This document shows positions 21,801 through 27,847 of a stretch of 64,000 nt of DNA, in pieces; the stretch's first letter is position 1, and each line of letters begins with the position of its first letter. A program made the position numbers and the translations under genes. The notes beneath the pieces are model-generated. The model worked only from the letters and a program-made list of their open reading frames with translations. It did not search any database and was not told the DNA's origin. Source of the DNA: Ophiura sarsii. Taxonomy: Eukaryota > Echinodermata > Ophiuroidea > Amphilepidida > Ophiuridae. Location of the stretch: the NCBI GenBank assembly GCA_035610835.1, contig CM069445.1:34460811-34524810 (forward strand), read 5' to 3'.

Positions 21801-23696
21801 GACTCGGAACCCCTTCGTACAAATGCTCGACCAATAAAATTGTCTGATGTTCTTGTTCTACTTGGGGGACACCAGGATGAAAAGAAATGAGATGGTCAGT
21901 GGGCCTACTTTATCTTCACTTTACCATGAGTATCGAGTACATACCTATACCATCATAGTGATCAATATAGTTTTAGTTCCAAATTGCCCAAAATTGTGAG
22001 GCTAATATTTATCCGCAGGCCCAAATGGAATACCTGCTTGTCCACCGCTCGCTGATACCTGCAAACGCACACTGTCACCTATAAATATGCGTAACGACAT
22101 AGATTCTTTTTCCGCACGGACAAATACAAGCTCTTACAATTCTCGCCAATTTAGAACTGATTAAACTATATTACCAACTCTTGCAGACGACATTCCAAAA
22201 TTTCATAAAATGTTTCAAAAATGTCAAAATTGTTGAATTTGATTACCATATTTGGAATCACTGTGTGAAATGCATTGAAATAAGTACAAATATGGCTAGT
22301 ATGGGATTGGGTATAGTAAATCCTGAGATAGACTTTGAAAATTGGGAAAGGTTTCTGAAAAATCTGTTTTGTATATGGTAACATAATAGCCGCATGGAAA
22401 GTTTTAATGAAATCAATGTCTTTATGTGAGAAAAATATTGAGATCTGACTGATCGGATTTGAATCGCTTTGCTCCAAAATTGTGCGCAGAGGCGTCTTTA
22501 AGGTTGCAAATATTTATGCCATGTTTAAACCCTAACGCTATCGAGTGCTACAAATTACTGCAGCAACTCATGAAAGGGCTATATATATGCACTTGATAAT
22601 CTTAGTTTTCTGTAGCTTGAATCATGTGACGTAGCAGTTAGAGAATCGAGAATCTCACAGATTTCCATGATGATGATGGCAATGTGAGTTTGATTCTGGC
22701 CAGGAGGTGTGTTGCGTAATAAGGGTTGTTTTTAGATAGGGTGCTTTACGCACGCATAGCATTGTGGGGTTTAAAATCTTCTTTTTTATGGTAATTTTTG
22801 CCTTGAAAGGAAATATATGTCTCCCAAAATCTTCGAGCACGCATGGTTACAGCAATGATAGTTGACTGTCCCCCCCCCCCCCCCCGGGCTTCCGGATGCT
22901 GGCAGAGCTTGTTACCGCCCACCCCCTTATTTGGCTGTATGCACCCCCTAGTAGTTTAATTTCAAAAACCACCCCTGGGGGTATTCAGGTGAATGTAATT
23001 TTTTGTGCTGCATTAATCTTTGTGGATTTAACTTGTCAAGCAGCTAGAGCGAAAATAAAAACATTCAAAAATATATTTCATTTGTGTATCCATGAAGGTA
23101 ATAAACTTTCAAATGGTGAATTTAAAGACAAGACAAAAGGGTTCAAACTCGGCAAAGCAGGAACAATTCCTGGGGGGGGGGGGGTACTCAGATTTGGTTT
23201 GGTCGGGGTGTGCCGCTTGAGATTCAAAACCCCTACCCATTTCTAAGGGTGATTTTGGAAAAATCGGTACCCATTTTTAGGGGTTTTGCTTCATTTTAGA
23301 CCAAATTTTCGCAAATTATCGGGGGAAAAGACCTAATTTTTGCAAATTTTCGCGAAAATAGACCCCATGTCTAAGGATTTTTCAGTTGAAAAGCCTACCC
23401 ATGGCTAAGGATGTTGCATGAAAAAACGACCCACTGGAGCGGCACGTCCCCGTATGCCTTACATACGTGAGTACCCCCCCTCCCCCGGGGAACAATTAAT
23501 CCGCCAAAATAACCCCTTTTACAGTATCTCTGTTCACCTCTGTTGTTAAATACTGTTCTCTTCTCTTTCATTTCAGAATATTGTAGCTACGTTATTCATC
23601 CTGCCAGTGTTTGTAAAAGAGGTCAGAGTGTTATCTAAAAGATTAAATGAAGAACATTCAGAGTCGGCTAGTTTACTACACAACAAGGCAAATTAA
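1..23696 (+). CDS. SLC37A3: Sugar phosphate exchanger 3 (SLC37A3-like), 3' part, 13 exons
   Basis: This is an MFS transporter of the SLC37 family. The human SLC37A3 protein works with ATRAID in lysosome/ER membranes. Exons seen: 1-66 (or its duplicate 90-155), 991-1042, 2274-2419, 3724-3820, 4390-4474, 7104-7172, 9789-9901, 12529-12670, 13207-13308, 14656-14703, 15491-15642, 21382-21447 and 23577-23696. All introns have AG/GT borders and every phase joins without a frameshift. From 991 to the stop there are 396 residues; the first exon adds about 22 more. The human protein has about 490, so roughly the first 70-80 residues lie upstream. Diagnostic stretches are SYAVGLYVCGAIGDR, MNGLLQGTG, GNWFGPN, VFGLWSACQSIGNITGAF, KLVNFSFFFWLPYYL, ALATVTGIVDGTGTLGAAVG and a YGW-VFYFFI motif near the end. 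The cytosolic loop between TM6 and TM7 is acidic. The tail ends ESASLLHNKAN. Family assignment is from recalled homology, not a search. Confidence 0.93.
991..1042 (+). CDS. SLC37A3: SLC37A3 exon: FNLRNVLALGMCFSALT
   Basis: The exon starts after the ATTACAG acceptor and ends at ACG before GTTAGT. It begins with the last base of the split Arg codon and ends on a codon boundary. It encodes the start of TM3 (LRNVLALGM), matching the SLC37 family pattern LR-VLSFGM. Confidence 0.88.
1081..1298. mobile_element. MITE, family B (TGTGACCCATCACATC termini)
   Basis: The terminal inverted repeat TGTAACCCATCACATC is mirrored by a right end reading ATGTGATGGGCCACA. The subterminal motif CAGACCAGTTGG pairs with CAACTGGTCAG. 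The element is about 218 bp with no ORF. Five members of this family occur in the window (also at 24870, 27497, 47674 and 57471). Confidence 0.75.
1299..2273. other. Intron sequence, no recognised element
   Basis: This is intronic DNA between two SLC37A3 exons. It is AT-rich and I see no gene, TIR pair or tandem repeat in it. Confidence 0.5.
2274..2419 (+). CDS. SLC37A3: SLC37A3 exon with NGLLQGTG and GNWFGPN motifs
   Basis: The acceptor is ATCAACAG and the donor GTGAGA. The exon starts in phase 0 with IFMFGTLSVW and ends after two bases of a codon. It carries WIMNGLLQGTGLPAAIA and GNWFGPN, the MFS TM4 and loop 4-5 region that is highly conserved in SLC37A3 (family pattern NGLLQSTGWP and GNWFG). 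Confidence 0.93.
2443..2970 (+). repeat. CCCCACTTCACCTCA-type minisatellite
   Basis: Degenerate tandem copies of a 10-15-base C/A/T motif (ACCCCACTTCACCTC) fill most of this stretch. About 70 bp of unrelated sequence interrupts them near 2703-2775. The open frames here are low-complexity (Pro/His/Thr/Ser) and not genes. Confidence 0.85.
3064..3321. mobile_element. PIF/Harbinger-like MITE, GGCC family
   Basis: The terminal inverted repeats of about 28-30 bp begin GGCCAAACAAAGAAG and contain GGTCTGTCTCAGAA. The flanking 3-bp duplication is TAA (3061-3063 and 3322-3324). A TWA target site is typical of PIF/Harbinger; the assignment is inferred from TSD and TIR only. The interior is T-rich and has no transposase. 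A related copy at 28592-28791 lies in the opposite orientation. Confidence 0.8.
3323..3589. mobile_element. Foldback MITE with AAAGTTTGGAAAG termini
   Basis: A ~33-bp near-perfect inverted repeat (AAAGTTTGGAAAG, then TTTTTTCAATCACCAATTTT) is mirrored at 3557-3589. The element directly abuts the GGCC MITE. Its interior, from TTTTGGCCCATTCAG, is also found diverged near 8130-8300. Confidence 0.75.
3724..3820 (+). CDS. SLC37A3: SLC37A3 exon: FVFGLWSACQSIGNITG
   Basis: The exon follows the CATATAG acceptor and ends in front of GTAAGC. Its first base completes a Ser codon. It encodes GFVFGLWSACQSIGNI and an AALVVDHGYE tail (TM5), nearly the human SLC37A3 pattern FGLWSACASVGNILGA. Confidence 0.95.
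4390..4474 (+). CDS. SLC37A3: SLC37A3 exon: TM6, ends LVPSPSDIG
   Basis: The acceptor TTTTTTCAG is followed by YAFLVTSTCLFIGGVFVLL and then FLVPSPSDI, with donor GTGAGT. It leaves one base of a Gly codon, completed at 7104. It corresponds to the human stretch YAFLVTASVQF. Confidence 0.93.
4475..4974. other. Intron sequence with an 18-C homopolymer
   Basis: No gene is seen. A run of 18 C (4783-4800) is followed by TTTCAG. The open frames across it are proline-rich artefacts. Confidence 0.5.
4975..5115 (-). mobile_element. LINE 3' end fragment (CR1/L2-like tail)
   Basis: On the minus strand this reads as a retrotransposon 3'UTR ending GAATAAAGTGAATTGAATTG. The short ATTGAA repeats at the end are the 3' tail type of CR1/L2-group elements. 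No reverse transcriptase part remains. Confidence 0.55.
5116..5914. other. Intron sequence, no recognised element
   Basis: I find no ORF with recognisable domains and no clear terminal repeats here. Confidence 0.4.
5915..6300. mobile_element. PIF/Harbinger-like MITE, GGCCCCGC termini, TTA duplication
   Basis: The 28-bp terminal inverted repeat is perfect (it starts GGCCCCGCAAAGTTGATTTT). It is flanked by TTA at 5912-5914 and 6301-6303. The interior is 330 bp, non-coding, and contains a short ATTCATTATTC array. Confidence 0.85.
6430..6620. mobile_element. Fragments of the CACTTTCCA/TTAA element (right ends)
   Basis: Two partial copies of the right end carry AAATTGGGAAAGGTTTC, CTGTTTTGTATATGGT and TAATAGCCGTGTG, followed by GAAAGTGTTAA. 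A fuller copy is at 11081-12272. The second fragment abuts the TTAA element at 6621. Confidence 0.65.
6621..6974. mobile_element. TTAA-target MITE, family T1 (GGGG-TGTGGAC termini)
   Basis: TTAA flanks both ends (6617-6620 and 6975-6978). The TIRs read GGGGTGTGTGGACTCTCAGG and its mirror CCTGAGAGTCCACACTCCCC. The internal motif TCCGTAAAACTGCCGTAAC is shared with copies at 27848 and 30918. A TTAA target suggests the piggyBac or Kolobok superfamily, which I cannot separate without a transposase. Confidence 0.85.
7104..7172 (+). CDS. SLC37A3: SLC37A3 exon: acidic TM6-7 loop, part 1
   Basis: The acceptor is AATTACAG and the donor GTTCGG. It encodes IQTSTEEPLTLEGEEEELKH plus IQ. This is the variable, acidic cytosolic loop expected between the two MFS halves. 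Phase 1 in and phase 1 out match both neighbours. Confidence 0.85.
7285..7545. mobile_element. PIF/Harbinger-like MITE, GGTCCGTATGCAC termini, TTA duplication
   Basis: The ~47-bp terminal inverted repeats begin GGTCCGTATGCACAAAAGAG and contain TTAGACC direct repeats. The duplications are TTA at 7282-7284 and 7546-7548. There is no ORF. Confidence 0.88.
7549..8333. other. Intron with AGAAACCTGG palindromic motifs and a diverged repeat
   Basis: From 7600 to 7860 the motifs GAAACC and GGTTTC recur in both orientations, a decayed foldback-like region. From 8130 to 8300 the sequence resembles the interior of the 3323-3589 element. No gene is seen. Confidence 0.45.
8337..9225. mobile_element. Long GGCC-family TIR element (889 bp)
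   Basis: The TIRs read GGCC, a run of 9-10 A, then GGTGTTTGTTTGTCCA, with the exact mirror at the right end. TTA duplications lie at 8334-8336 and 9226-9228. Subterminal CGACCGACC is shared with the element at 50675. It is non-coding, and is the longest member of the GGCC group here. Confidence 0.85.
9229..9788. other. Intron sequence, no recognised element
   Basis: Unique-looking AT-rich DNA ending in the acceptor TTTCTTACAG used by the exon at 9789. Confidence 0.4.
9789..9901 (+). CDS. SLC37A3: SLC37A3 exon: loop part 2 and start of TM7
   Basis: It encodes SSSEGKEPIIDNEDDPNA, then RRPAIGFVEAILLPGVIC, with donor GTAAGT. AILLPGVI aligns with the CCLPGVI motif of vertebrate SLC37A3 just before TM7. 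Confidence 0.92.
9969..10280. mobile_element. MITE with a perfect 10-bp target duplication (Mutator-like?)
   Basis: The TIR TATGCTGGTTCC continues into an imperfect ~50-bp inverted repeat (CCAACTCATCCATA and mirror). GTTACAGGCT is duplicated exactly at 9959-9968 and 10281-10290. A 9-10-bp TSD points to Mutator-like elements; the superfamily is inference. Confidence 0.85.
10570..11060. repeat. Hairpin minisatellite (GCTATCTACTGAAGATAGC units)
   Basis: About ten degenerate tandem units of 40-60 bp contain ATGCTATCTACTGAAGATAG. Each is itself a short palindrome (GCTATC...GATAGC) with a TACTGAA loop. A small relative occurs at 36900-37000. Confidence 0.8.
11081..12272. mobile_element. TTAA-target element, family T2 (CACTTTCCA termini), carrying a nested insertion
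   Basis: TTAA lies at 11077-11080 and 12273-12276. The ends read CACTTTCCA and TGGAAAGTG. The interior matches the solo copy at 22187-22407, except that 11176-12121 is inserted in it. Confidence 0.82.
11176..12121. mobile_element. Nested element with CACGAGGGACG termini and 4-bp duplication TTTG
   Basis: The 11-bp perfect TIR is CACGAGGGACG...CGTCCCTCGTG. TTTG lies at 11172-11175 and 12122-12125. The copy at 22187-22407 shows the empty site (ATTTGGAATCAC), confirming the boundaries. It is 946 bp with no recognisable protein. Confidence 0.88.
12529..12670 (+). CDS. SLC37A3: SLC37A3 exon: TM7 (KLVNFSFFFWLPYYL)
   Basis: The acceptor is GTCCGCAG and the donor GTAAGA. It encodes YSLSYAFLKLVNFSFFFWLP, then YYLTSTYNWEEKSADEVSI and FYDIGGILG. 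YAFLKLVN-SFFFWLP is a signature of SLC37A3. Confidence 0.96.
12671..13206. other. Intron sequence, no recognised element
   Basis: I see no TIRs, tandem repeats or coding signal. Confidence 0.4.
13207..13308 (+). CDS. SLC37A3: SLC37A3 exon: TM8, GGFLSDRMGVRSPVV
   Basis: The acceptor is TTCAACAG and the donor GTAGGT. It encodes GTVGGFLSDRMGVRSP, then VVIIMLVFSYFILFWYS. The GG-xSDR motif is the MFS loop 8-9 signature. Phase 1 to phase 1. Confidence 0.92.
13309..13896. other. Intron sequence, no recognised element
   Basis: AT-rich DNA with no supported feature. Confidence 0.4.
13897..14541. mobile_element. CAGGGTGT-family TIR element (family C), TA target
   Basis: The left end CAGGGTGTGTCCAAAAA is mirrored by GGACACACCCTG at 14541, which is followed by TA. 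It is a non-coding AT-rich element of 645 bp. Related elements are at 29970 and 32190. Confidence 0.7.
14656..14703 (+). CDS. SLC37A3: SLC37A3 exon: VIPDFWLINAGVMVLLG
   Basis: A 48-bp exon between the TTACTGCAG acceptor and the GTAAGA donor. Phase 1 on both sides. It encodes the end of TM8/start of TM9, a variable part of the family that was recognised mainly by splice phase and position. Confidence 0.85.
15029..15320. mobile_element. hAT-type MITE, 8-bp duplication GATGCAAA
   Basis: GATGCAAA is repeated exactly at 15021-15028 and 15321-15328. The ends read AAGTGGCGACCC and GGGTATGCCACTG (family consensus CAGTGGC). Internal G and C homopolymer runs (15056-15066) are typical of this family here. 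Confidence 0.85.
15491..15642 (+). CDS. SLC37A3: SLC37A3 exon: TM9-10, ALATVTGIVDGTGTLGAAVG
   Basis: The acceptor is TTCATCAG and the donor GTTAGT. It encodes FFICGAAHLVSATVAADLGQ, then QDSIRGNRA and ALATVTGIVDGTGTLGAAVG. This matches the vertebrate block ADLG-Q...ALATVTGIVDG almost residue for residue. It is the strongest family evidence in the window. Confidence 0.97.
16272..16652 (-). pseudogene. LINE ORF2 C-terminus with CCHC motif
   Basis: This is the separated C-terminal end of the LINE protein. It reads YREFKTLLNPERYLL, then SHRKALSRLRCSSHSL, and the C-x2-C-x9-H-x4-C motif CILCDNNDIEDEFHFVLIC. It ends after FKLRNSVVRT with TAG. It continues in frame from the part at 18543-21085 if the insertion and one GTAG copy are ignored. 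Confidence 0.85.
17366..17433 (+). repeat. tRNA-like module, left copy (Pol III A and B boxes)
   Basis: The A-box TAGCTCAGATGG is followed by an anticodon-arm-like CTTGGAGAACGAG and the B-box-like GGTTCGAAATC. The acceptor stem does not pair, so it is not a functional tRNA gene. It forms the left arm of an inverted pair with 17944-18007. Confidence 0.7.
17944..18007 (-). repeat. tRNA-like module, right copy, converging on the left one
   Basis: On the minus strand it reads GATAGCGTAGATGGTAAAG, then CTTGAAGAACGAGAGGTCC and GGGGTTCGATCC. The anticodon loop shows GAA. It is about 80% similar to the left copy, and the flanking ~100 bp is also similar (AAGTGTTT-AATCTC on one side, TTATTTATGA-TG on the other). 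Confidence 0.7.
18543..21085 (-). pseudogene. LINE ORF2: endonuclease tail and reverse transcriptase, one in-frame stop
   Basis: Open from 21085 to the TAG at 18662-18664, then open again to the nested element. Order: endonuclease C-terminus (VADYVLTSS, VSDHLPIL), an RT domain with GISLLNIFSKIF, CQAGFRKGYSTIDNAF, FVDFSKAFDSVPRDKL, GVRQGCMCSP and the catalytic box LKFADDVVLMSD, then a thumb/C-terminal part. The N-terminal endonuclease residues are missing. The stop follows FKFGFGIV and the frame continues INQDHIGSQDDFLISF. The TAG may be a mutated Trp codon. It cannot mobilise itself. Confidence 0.92.
21382..21447 (+). CDS. SLC37A3: SLC37A3 exon: YGWTTVFYFFIVM
   Basis: The acceptor is ATTGTCTCAG and the donor GTAAGA. 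It is 66 bp in phase 0: MIVPLLELNYGWTTVFYFFI plus VM. It aligns with the vertebrate GW-WVFYFFI segment of TM11. Confidence 0.93.
21471..21706. mobile_element. Foldback MITE, family G (ACTATAGTTTAATCAGT termini)
   Basis: The left ACTATAGTTTAATCAGTGCC is mirrored by GGAACTGATCAAACTATAGT. The interior has ACGCAC/GTGCGT-rich CpG sequence. It starts only 24 bp after the donor of the exon at 21382-21447. Copies are also at 21966 and 31932. Confidence 0.75.
21966..22171. mobile_element. Foldback MITE, family G, second copy
   Basis: The ends TATAGTTTTAGTTCC and AGAACTGATTAAACTATA form the inverted repeat. Internal ATTTATCCGCAGGCCCAAAT matches the copy at 31932-32161. Confidence 0.7.
22187..22407. 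mobile_element. TTAA element family T2, solo copy lacking the nested insertion
   Basis: It shares GCAGACGACATTCC, AAATTGGGAAAGGTTTC and TAATAGCCGC with 11081-12272. It reads straight through the point where that copy carries the CACGAGGGACG insertion. The left terminus is missing. Confidence 0.7.
22408..23159. other. Intron with a C homopolymer and a weak tRNA-like segment
   Basis: A C run (22870-22886) is followed by GGG. At 22620-22705 a stretch resembling a decayed tRNA-derived SINE head (GTAGCAGTTAGAGAATCGAG, GAGTTTGATTCTGGCC) can be suspected. No gene is seen. Confidence 0.35.
23169..23488. mobile_element. G-tract TIR element with 9-bp duplication GGAACAATT
   Basis: The ends are CCTGGGGGGGGGGGG-TACTCA and TGAGTACCCCCCC-TCCCCCGG. 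GGAACAATT flanks both sides exactly (23160-23168 and 23489-23497). It is 320 bp and non-coding. Internal ACCCATTTCTAAGG-like motifs repeat. Confidence 0.82.
23577..23696 (+). CDS. SLC37A3: SLC37A3 last exon: TM12 and C-tail with stop
   Basis: The acceptor is CATTTCAG and the stop is TAA at 23694-23696. It encodes NIVATLFILPVFVKEVRVLS, then KRLNEEHSESASLLHNKAN. The tail contains ESASLL, an acidic dileucine pattern ([D/E]xxxL[L/I]) that usually directs membrane proteins to endosomes/lysosomes. This fits the known lysosomal role of SLC37A3; function here is inferred. Confidence 0.93.
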   Translation, partial: NIVATLFILPVFVKEVRVLSKRLNEEHSESASLLHNKAN

Positions 23697-23698
23697 GA

Positions 23699-24236
23699 AT
23701 ACTACACCCATCAAAATATGTAAGTTCCCCCCTAGCATATACTAGAATATTTCCGAAAATATTTGATGGATTTAAATAATTGTCAGCTAGAAAGATGGAC
23801 CCAATTGTTAGGCACATTTTGATACCAAATTTATTGGCCTTAAGACAATGCAACGATAAGAAATTGTGCCATTTACCAATATTTATACAGAAAATAAAGT
23901 GGCACTAAATCTCACTGGCTATAGCTGGATTGTCCATACATCAATAAGCAGATCATAATCAATAAGCAGGTCATAATCTTGTTTGTTAATTTTATGGACA
24001 AAACCAGCCATAGCCAGTGAGATTTAGTGCCACTTTTTTTTCTGTATAAAAATTGGTAAATGGCGCAATTTCTTATCGTTGCATTGTCTTAAGGCCAATA
24101 AATTTGGTATCAAAATGTGCCTAACAATTGGGTCCATCTTTCTAGCTGACAATTATTTAAATCCATCAAATATTTTTGGAAATATTCTAGTATATGGTAG
24201 GGGGGAACTTACATATTTTGATGGGTGTATGTAGTA
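23699..24236. mobile_element. Large foldback occupying the SLC37A3 3'UTR position
   Basis: Left arm 23699-23938 is repeated inverted as 23993-24236 with ~93-95% identity by eye (CACCCATCAAAATATGTAAG; TTGTCAGCTAGAAAGATGG). The 54-bp loop holds two ~19-bp direct copies of AATCAATAAGCAG-TCATA. AATAAA occurs in the left arm (23893-23898) and right arm (24097-24102), either of which could serve as polyadenylation signal. Confidence 0.9.
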
Positions 24237-24869
24237 CATGTAGTAGTAATGGGAAATTATACCAAAGGTCAACTAAAACATAAAATAGTCCCCCCCCCCC
24301 CCATATCATCTGGATGAAGGAAAGGGGGCAACTAGAAATGCCAAAGAGAATTCTAATCATGTTTAATATTTCAAATGGTTCAAATTTGATCCGCAATCGT
24401 AATTCTTTTAGAACGACTGGGATGTCTTTGGAATTTTTACCCACCCCTCCTAGGCCCGGCCATGTAGGCTTGCCCAGTCCCTATCCCCTTTCCTATGTGC
24501 AATAGAGAACATTATGTATTTTGCGTGGTCAGATAAAGTGTTTATGAACTATTTCGTATTTCAGTCTTGTGCATGAGTCAATTGCCTGTCAATTTCCCTG
24601 CTACAGTATCTGTCTTGCATTCCCACATGAATTTATTGAGAATTGTAAAATTCATGCGGGAAATGTGTCTCTGAATTCAGTTAAATTAATGTTTACAAGA
24701 AAACAACGAAATCATTTTTTTTTTTTTTTGCCAATCTGATGAACATTCAATAAAAGAAAGAAAGCACACATGTGCACCAGCCTAAGGGGGAGGGGGTGGG
24801 CAGTTGGCCATTACACTGGCTGTAAGCATGTGTGTCAACAAAACATGTAATTGTAATAAGGGATGGATT
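24237..24869. other. Intergenic sequence with possible downstream polyA signal
   Basis: A C run (24290-24302), a T run (24717-24729) and AATAAA at 24749-24754 are visible. The last could be the displaced original polyA signal of SLC37A3. No gene is seen. Confidence 0.35.
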
Positions 24870-25122
24870 TGTGACCCGTCACATCAAAATGGACACGTTG
24901 AAGGTCAAAGCCAAATCTGAGTTATTGGTATGACTTGGAAGAGCATATTTTAAGCTTTAAAATGAAACCATGTTGAAGGTAAACTGACTTTGTAATCACA
25001 AGATATGATCTGAAGAAGCACATTTGTTTCTGTTATTTCCTCTATATTTCCCCAAATATATTGACCTCTATCTCAAAACTGTGTTTGCCAACAACATGTC
25101 CTTTTTGATGTGACTGGTCACA
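24870..25122. mobile_element. MITE, family B
   Basis: TGTGACCCGTCACATC at the left is mirrored by GATGTGACTGGTCACA at the right. It is more diverged than the copy at 27497. Confidence 0.75.
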
Positions 25123-25317
25123 TTTACAGATGCGGTGCATTAGGCGGGTAACACATTAAGGGGTCTTAAATCAACCATTTCATGAAAAAGGGTACTCTTG
25201 TTCAATATCTATAATTTAGTCATGGGGAGGTCATTAACACACAAAAAACTTGTTTTATGGTGAATTCTGGCTTCAGATGAAATATGCATTTAGAGGGTGT
25301 TTGGTCATGCATGTTTA

Positions 25318-25341
25318 CCCCCCCCCCCCCCCCCCCCCCCC
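25318..25341. repeat. Poly-C tract (24 nt)
   Basis: An uninterrupted run of 24 C, then CACCCACCCC. Such C/G runs of 10-24 nt recur across the window. Confidence 0.95.
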
Positions 25342-25570
25342 ACCCACCCCCTCCTGGTGCACCGGGGCATATCGCTTCTGTTTGAATGGTATTTGCAGTG
25401 AGCATATGTTACAAAATTTACAAAAGAATTTCCAATTTGCAATAAAAAGTGTGTAAATAATTTTAAAACATTTTACAAATTTGCCATATATATAATATAT
25501 ATAAGTGTGTGCCTGTGTAATAAACACAACACCAAAAGTAAGTCCCCCCTAAACAATTCGTCATAACATC

Positions 25571-25998
25571 GTAAGATAAAACATTTTACCAATAAAACTT
25601 AGTTAGAAATAATCCTATGACTGTTTCCTAAGTGGTGTTTGAAAATGAAAGATGTCCATGACTTCATGGCTGAATAAGCTCAAAAATAAGACAAAAACTG
25701 CCCTTTTGAAAAGTCACAACTGACTATGCTAATATCTGAGCCAAGAATGGGATTTACATGGCTGAATGATCATGAATTGATTACACATTACAGTCAATTT
25801 TGCCTAGCCACAGGTTCTTTTCCATTAGTGAGAAGCAATTCATAAACTTTTGTGACTTTTGAGAAGGGCAGTTTTTGTCTTCCATTTGAGCTCATTCAGC
25901 CATGAAGTAATGGACATCTTTCATTTTCAAACACCACTTAGGAAACAGTCATAGGATTATTTCTAACTAAGTTTTATTGGTAAAATGTTTTATCTTGC
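25571..25998. mobile_element. Foldback element with ~148-bp arms
   Basis: Arms 25571-25718 and 25852-25998 are inverted copies (AGATAAAACATTTTACC, TTTTCAAACACCACTTAGG) around a 130-bp spacer. There is no ORF and no clear target duplication. Confidence 0.85.
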
Positions 25999-26139
25999 AA
26001 ACGGGCTTCTATAATGATATTCCTGGACAAATGCGCGCGTAGCGCGAGAAAATTTGCCATTTTTATACTAAATTGCCCATCATAAAACCGGGCAAGGGGC
26101 AAAGTTGTCATTTAGATGGGAATTAAGTAAATCCCTTAA

Positions 26140-26310
26140 GATTTTCTCTTCCTCTTCCCTTTTATCTTCCTCTTCTCCCTTTCCTTTCTCCCCCTTTCCC
26201 TATTCCTTCTCTCTACCTCCCCCTCTCTTTCCTTTCTTTCCCCTTTTTCCTTTCCTTTCCCCTTTTCTATTCCTCTCTTCCCTCTCTTCTTCCCCTCTCT
26301 TCGATTTTTT
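26140..26310 (+). repeat. Polypyrimidine (CCTTTTCC)n tract
   Basis: Almost pure C/T sequence of about 170 bp, followed by a 13-G run at 26344-26356. Confidence 0.85.
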
Positions 26311-26754
26311 TAGCCCGGTAGTTTGGGCTGGCCTTCCTGGTCAAAGCCGTCTGGGGGGGGGGGGGGCACTCTAACCCCCTGACCATCCGGGAGATACGCT
26401 ACTGGAAATTACACCCTGAACTTGCTGTTACTTACACTTTGAGGTTCAAAAATGTAAAAAATGTTACCCGCCAGTCGGACGGGTACCTTTGCATTTTCAC
26501 CCGCCCGACACGAAAGTTACCCGCTATGGGCGGGCGGGTCTTATTTCCATCGCTGATGATGTCATTGATACCGGGACTATCGATCACTGCGAATTAAAGA
26601 AATTGCATGTTGATAGATTTCTTTCTTGTTTTTATGATAAATACAATGTTTTGTTCTGTATAATTACGAGATTTGGGCTCGATAATTATTTTTCTAACAT
26701 ATAATGCACAAGTTTGTTCTTGCTGGACATTGTCTTTAATTAGGAACAATTTTG

Positions 26755-26935
26755 TACCACAACTTGTATTACAATGGGATATACCATTTGAAATCCATAC
26801 ATCCCCACAGGGAGTGTGAATTTCAAATGGGGTTACCTGCATGGGTGACTCCATTTGAAATCTACACTCCCTGTGTGGAACATTAAAATCATATCTTCCA
26901 TAGGGGGTGTATGGATCTTGACTGGAATAGCCCAA
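26755..26935. repeat. Repeat with CCATTTGAAATC-ACAC palindromic motifs
   Basis: ATTTGAAATCCATAC and ATTTGAAATCTACACTCCC occur with inverted partners (GAATTTCAAATGG) and GGGGGTGTATGGATC near the end. It looks like a decayed MITE. Confidence 0.5.
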
Positions 26936-27120
26936 TTGTGTTAATGGTAGATTTGCAGGTTTTTTATTTCAATGTATGTTATTCATATCAAAATATGAGG
27001 CTATGAGGCAACACGGTTGCCTTATGAGGCAACACGGTTCTCATTTGATATGGATTGTATACTCCTTATATGGTGTCATATTTCTAAAATTGTCTGAAAC
27101 CACTGCCCACAAGTTATGAA

Positions 27121-27426
27121 CAGTGGCGTCATCAGCATCTAGATTACCGGTGGGGGGCAAGAAAAAATCTGTGGGAAAGTCCACATTTTTGTTGGGTAAA
27201 ATGTGCGCGAAACGTGTGACAAATTTGGCTTTTATTGGGAAAATTGCCTGAAATGAGCTTAATTTGTTCTGAATTCAACATTTCAGACCAATTTTAAGCT
27301 AATTTTTACATTAAAAGTAAACATTTTTGATTGGTTAGGGACAAAATGGGTTGGGGCTTGAGCTGACTTGGGGGCAAGGGTAAGGGGAAAAGGTCGTGAC
27401 TGGGGGCATGTGGGGTGCCGCCACTG
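27121..27426. mobile_element. hAT-type MITE, CAGTGGCGTC termini
   Basis: The ends are CAGTGGCGTC and GCCGCCACTG. The flanking duplication is GTTATGAA (27113-27120) and GTCATGAA (27427-27434), 7 of 8. Internal GTGCGCGAAACGTG resembles other members. Confidence 0.8.
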
Positions 27427-27496
27427 GTCATGAATAACAAACTAAAAGAAATCAAAAATCTCAAATATCTCTTTTCTGTTATCTTTGGACATTATA

Positions 27497-27749
27497 TGTG
27501 ACCCATCACATCAAAACCGACCAGTTGTCGGCAAGGCTCATCAGCAGATAATAACAAAAGAAGTTGAGAAACATTAAAAAAATAAAATAAATTGTCAACC
27601 TTCAGAGTTGCATAAAAACCTGTGTTCCATGTTCAATTTTGACAAATTAGGTGTCATTTTAAAGCTAACAAATAGTTCTTTAACATGAATTTCAAATCTC
27701 AATCTTCATATCTGGAGACAACTGGTCTGTTTTGATGTGATGGGTCACA
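27497..27749. mobile_element. MITE, family B, best-preserved copy
   Basis: TGTGACCCATCACATCAAAA and its mirror TTTTGATGTGATGGGTCACA are perfect over 20 bp. TA flanks both ends. Confidence 0.85.
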
Positions 27750-27847
27750 TATTGTTGATATACATGTACAAATTGCTATAGAGTATGTATGTAAACAGAT
27801 ATTTATTTTTCTTATTTATAAAATGTTGTTCATAAAAGAGAATTTAA

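Noticed and set aside
26105..26374. Ser/Pro/Phe-rich ORF
   Set aside because: Translation of a polypyrimidine tract.
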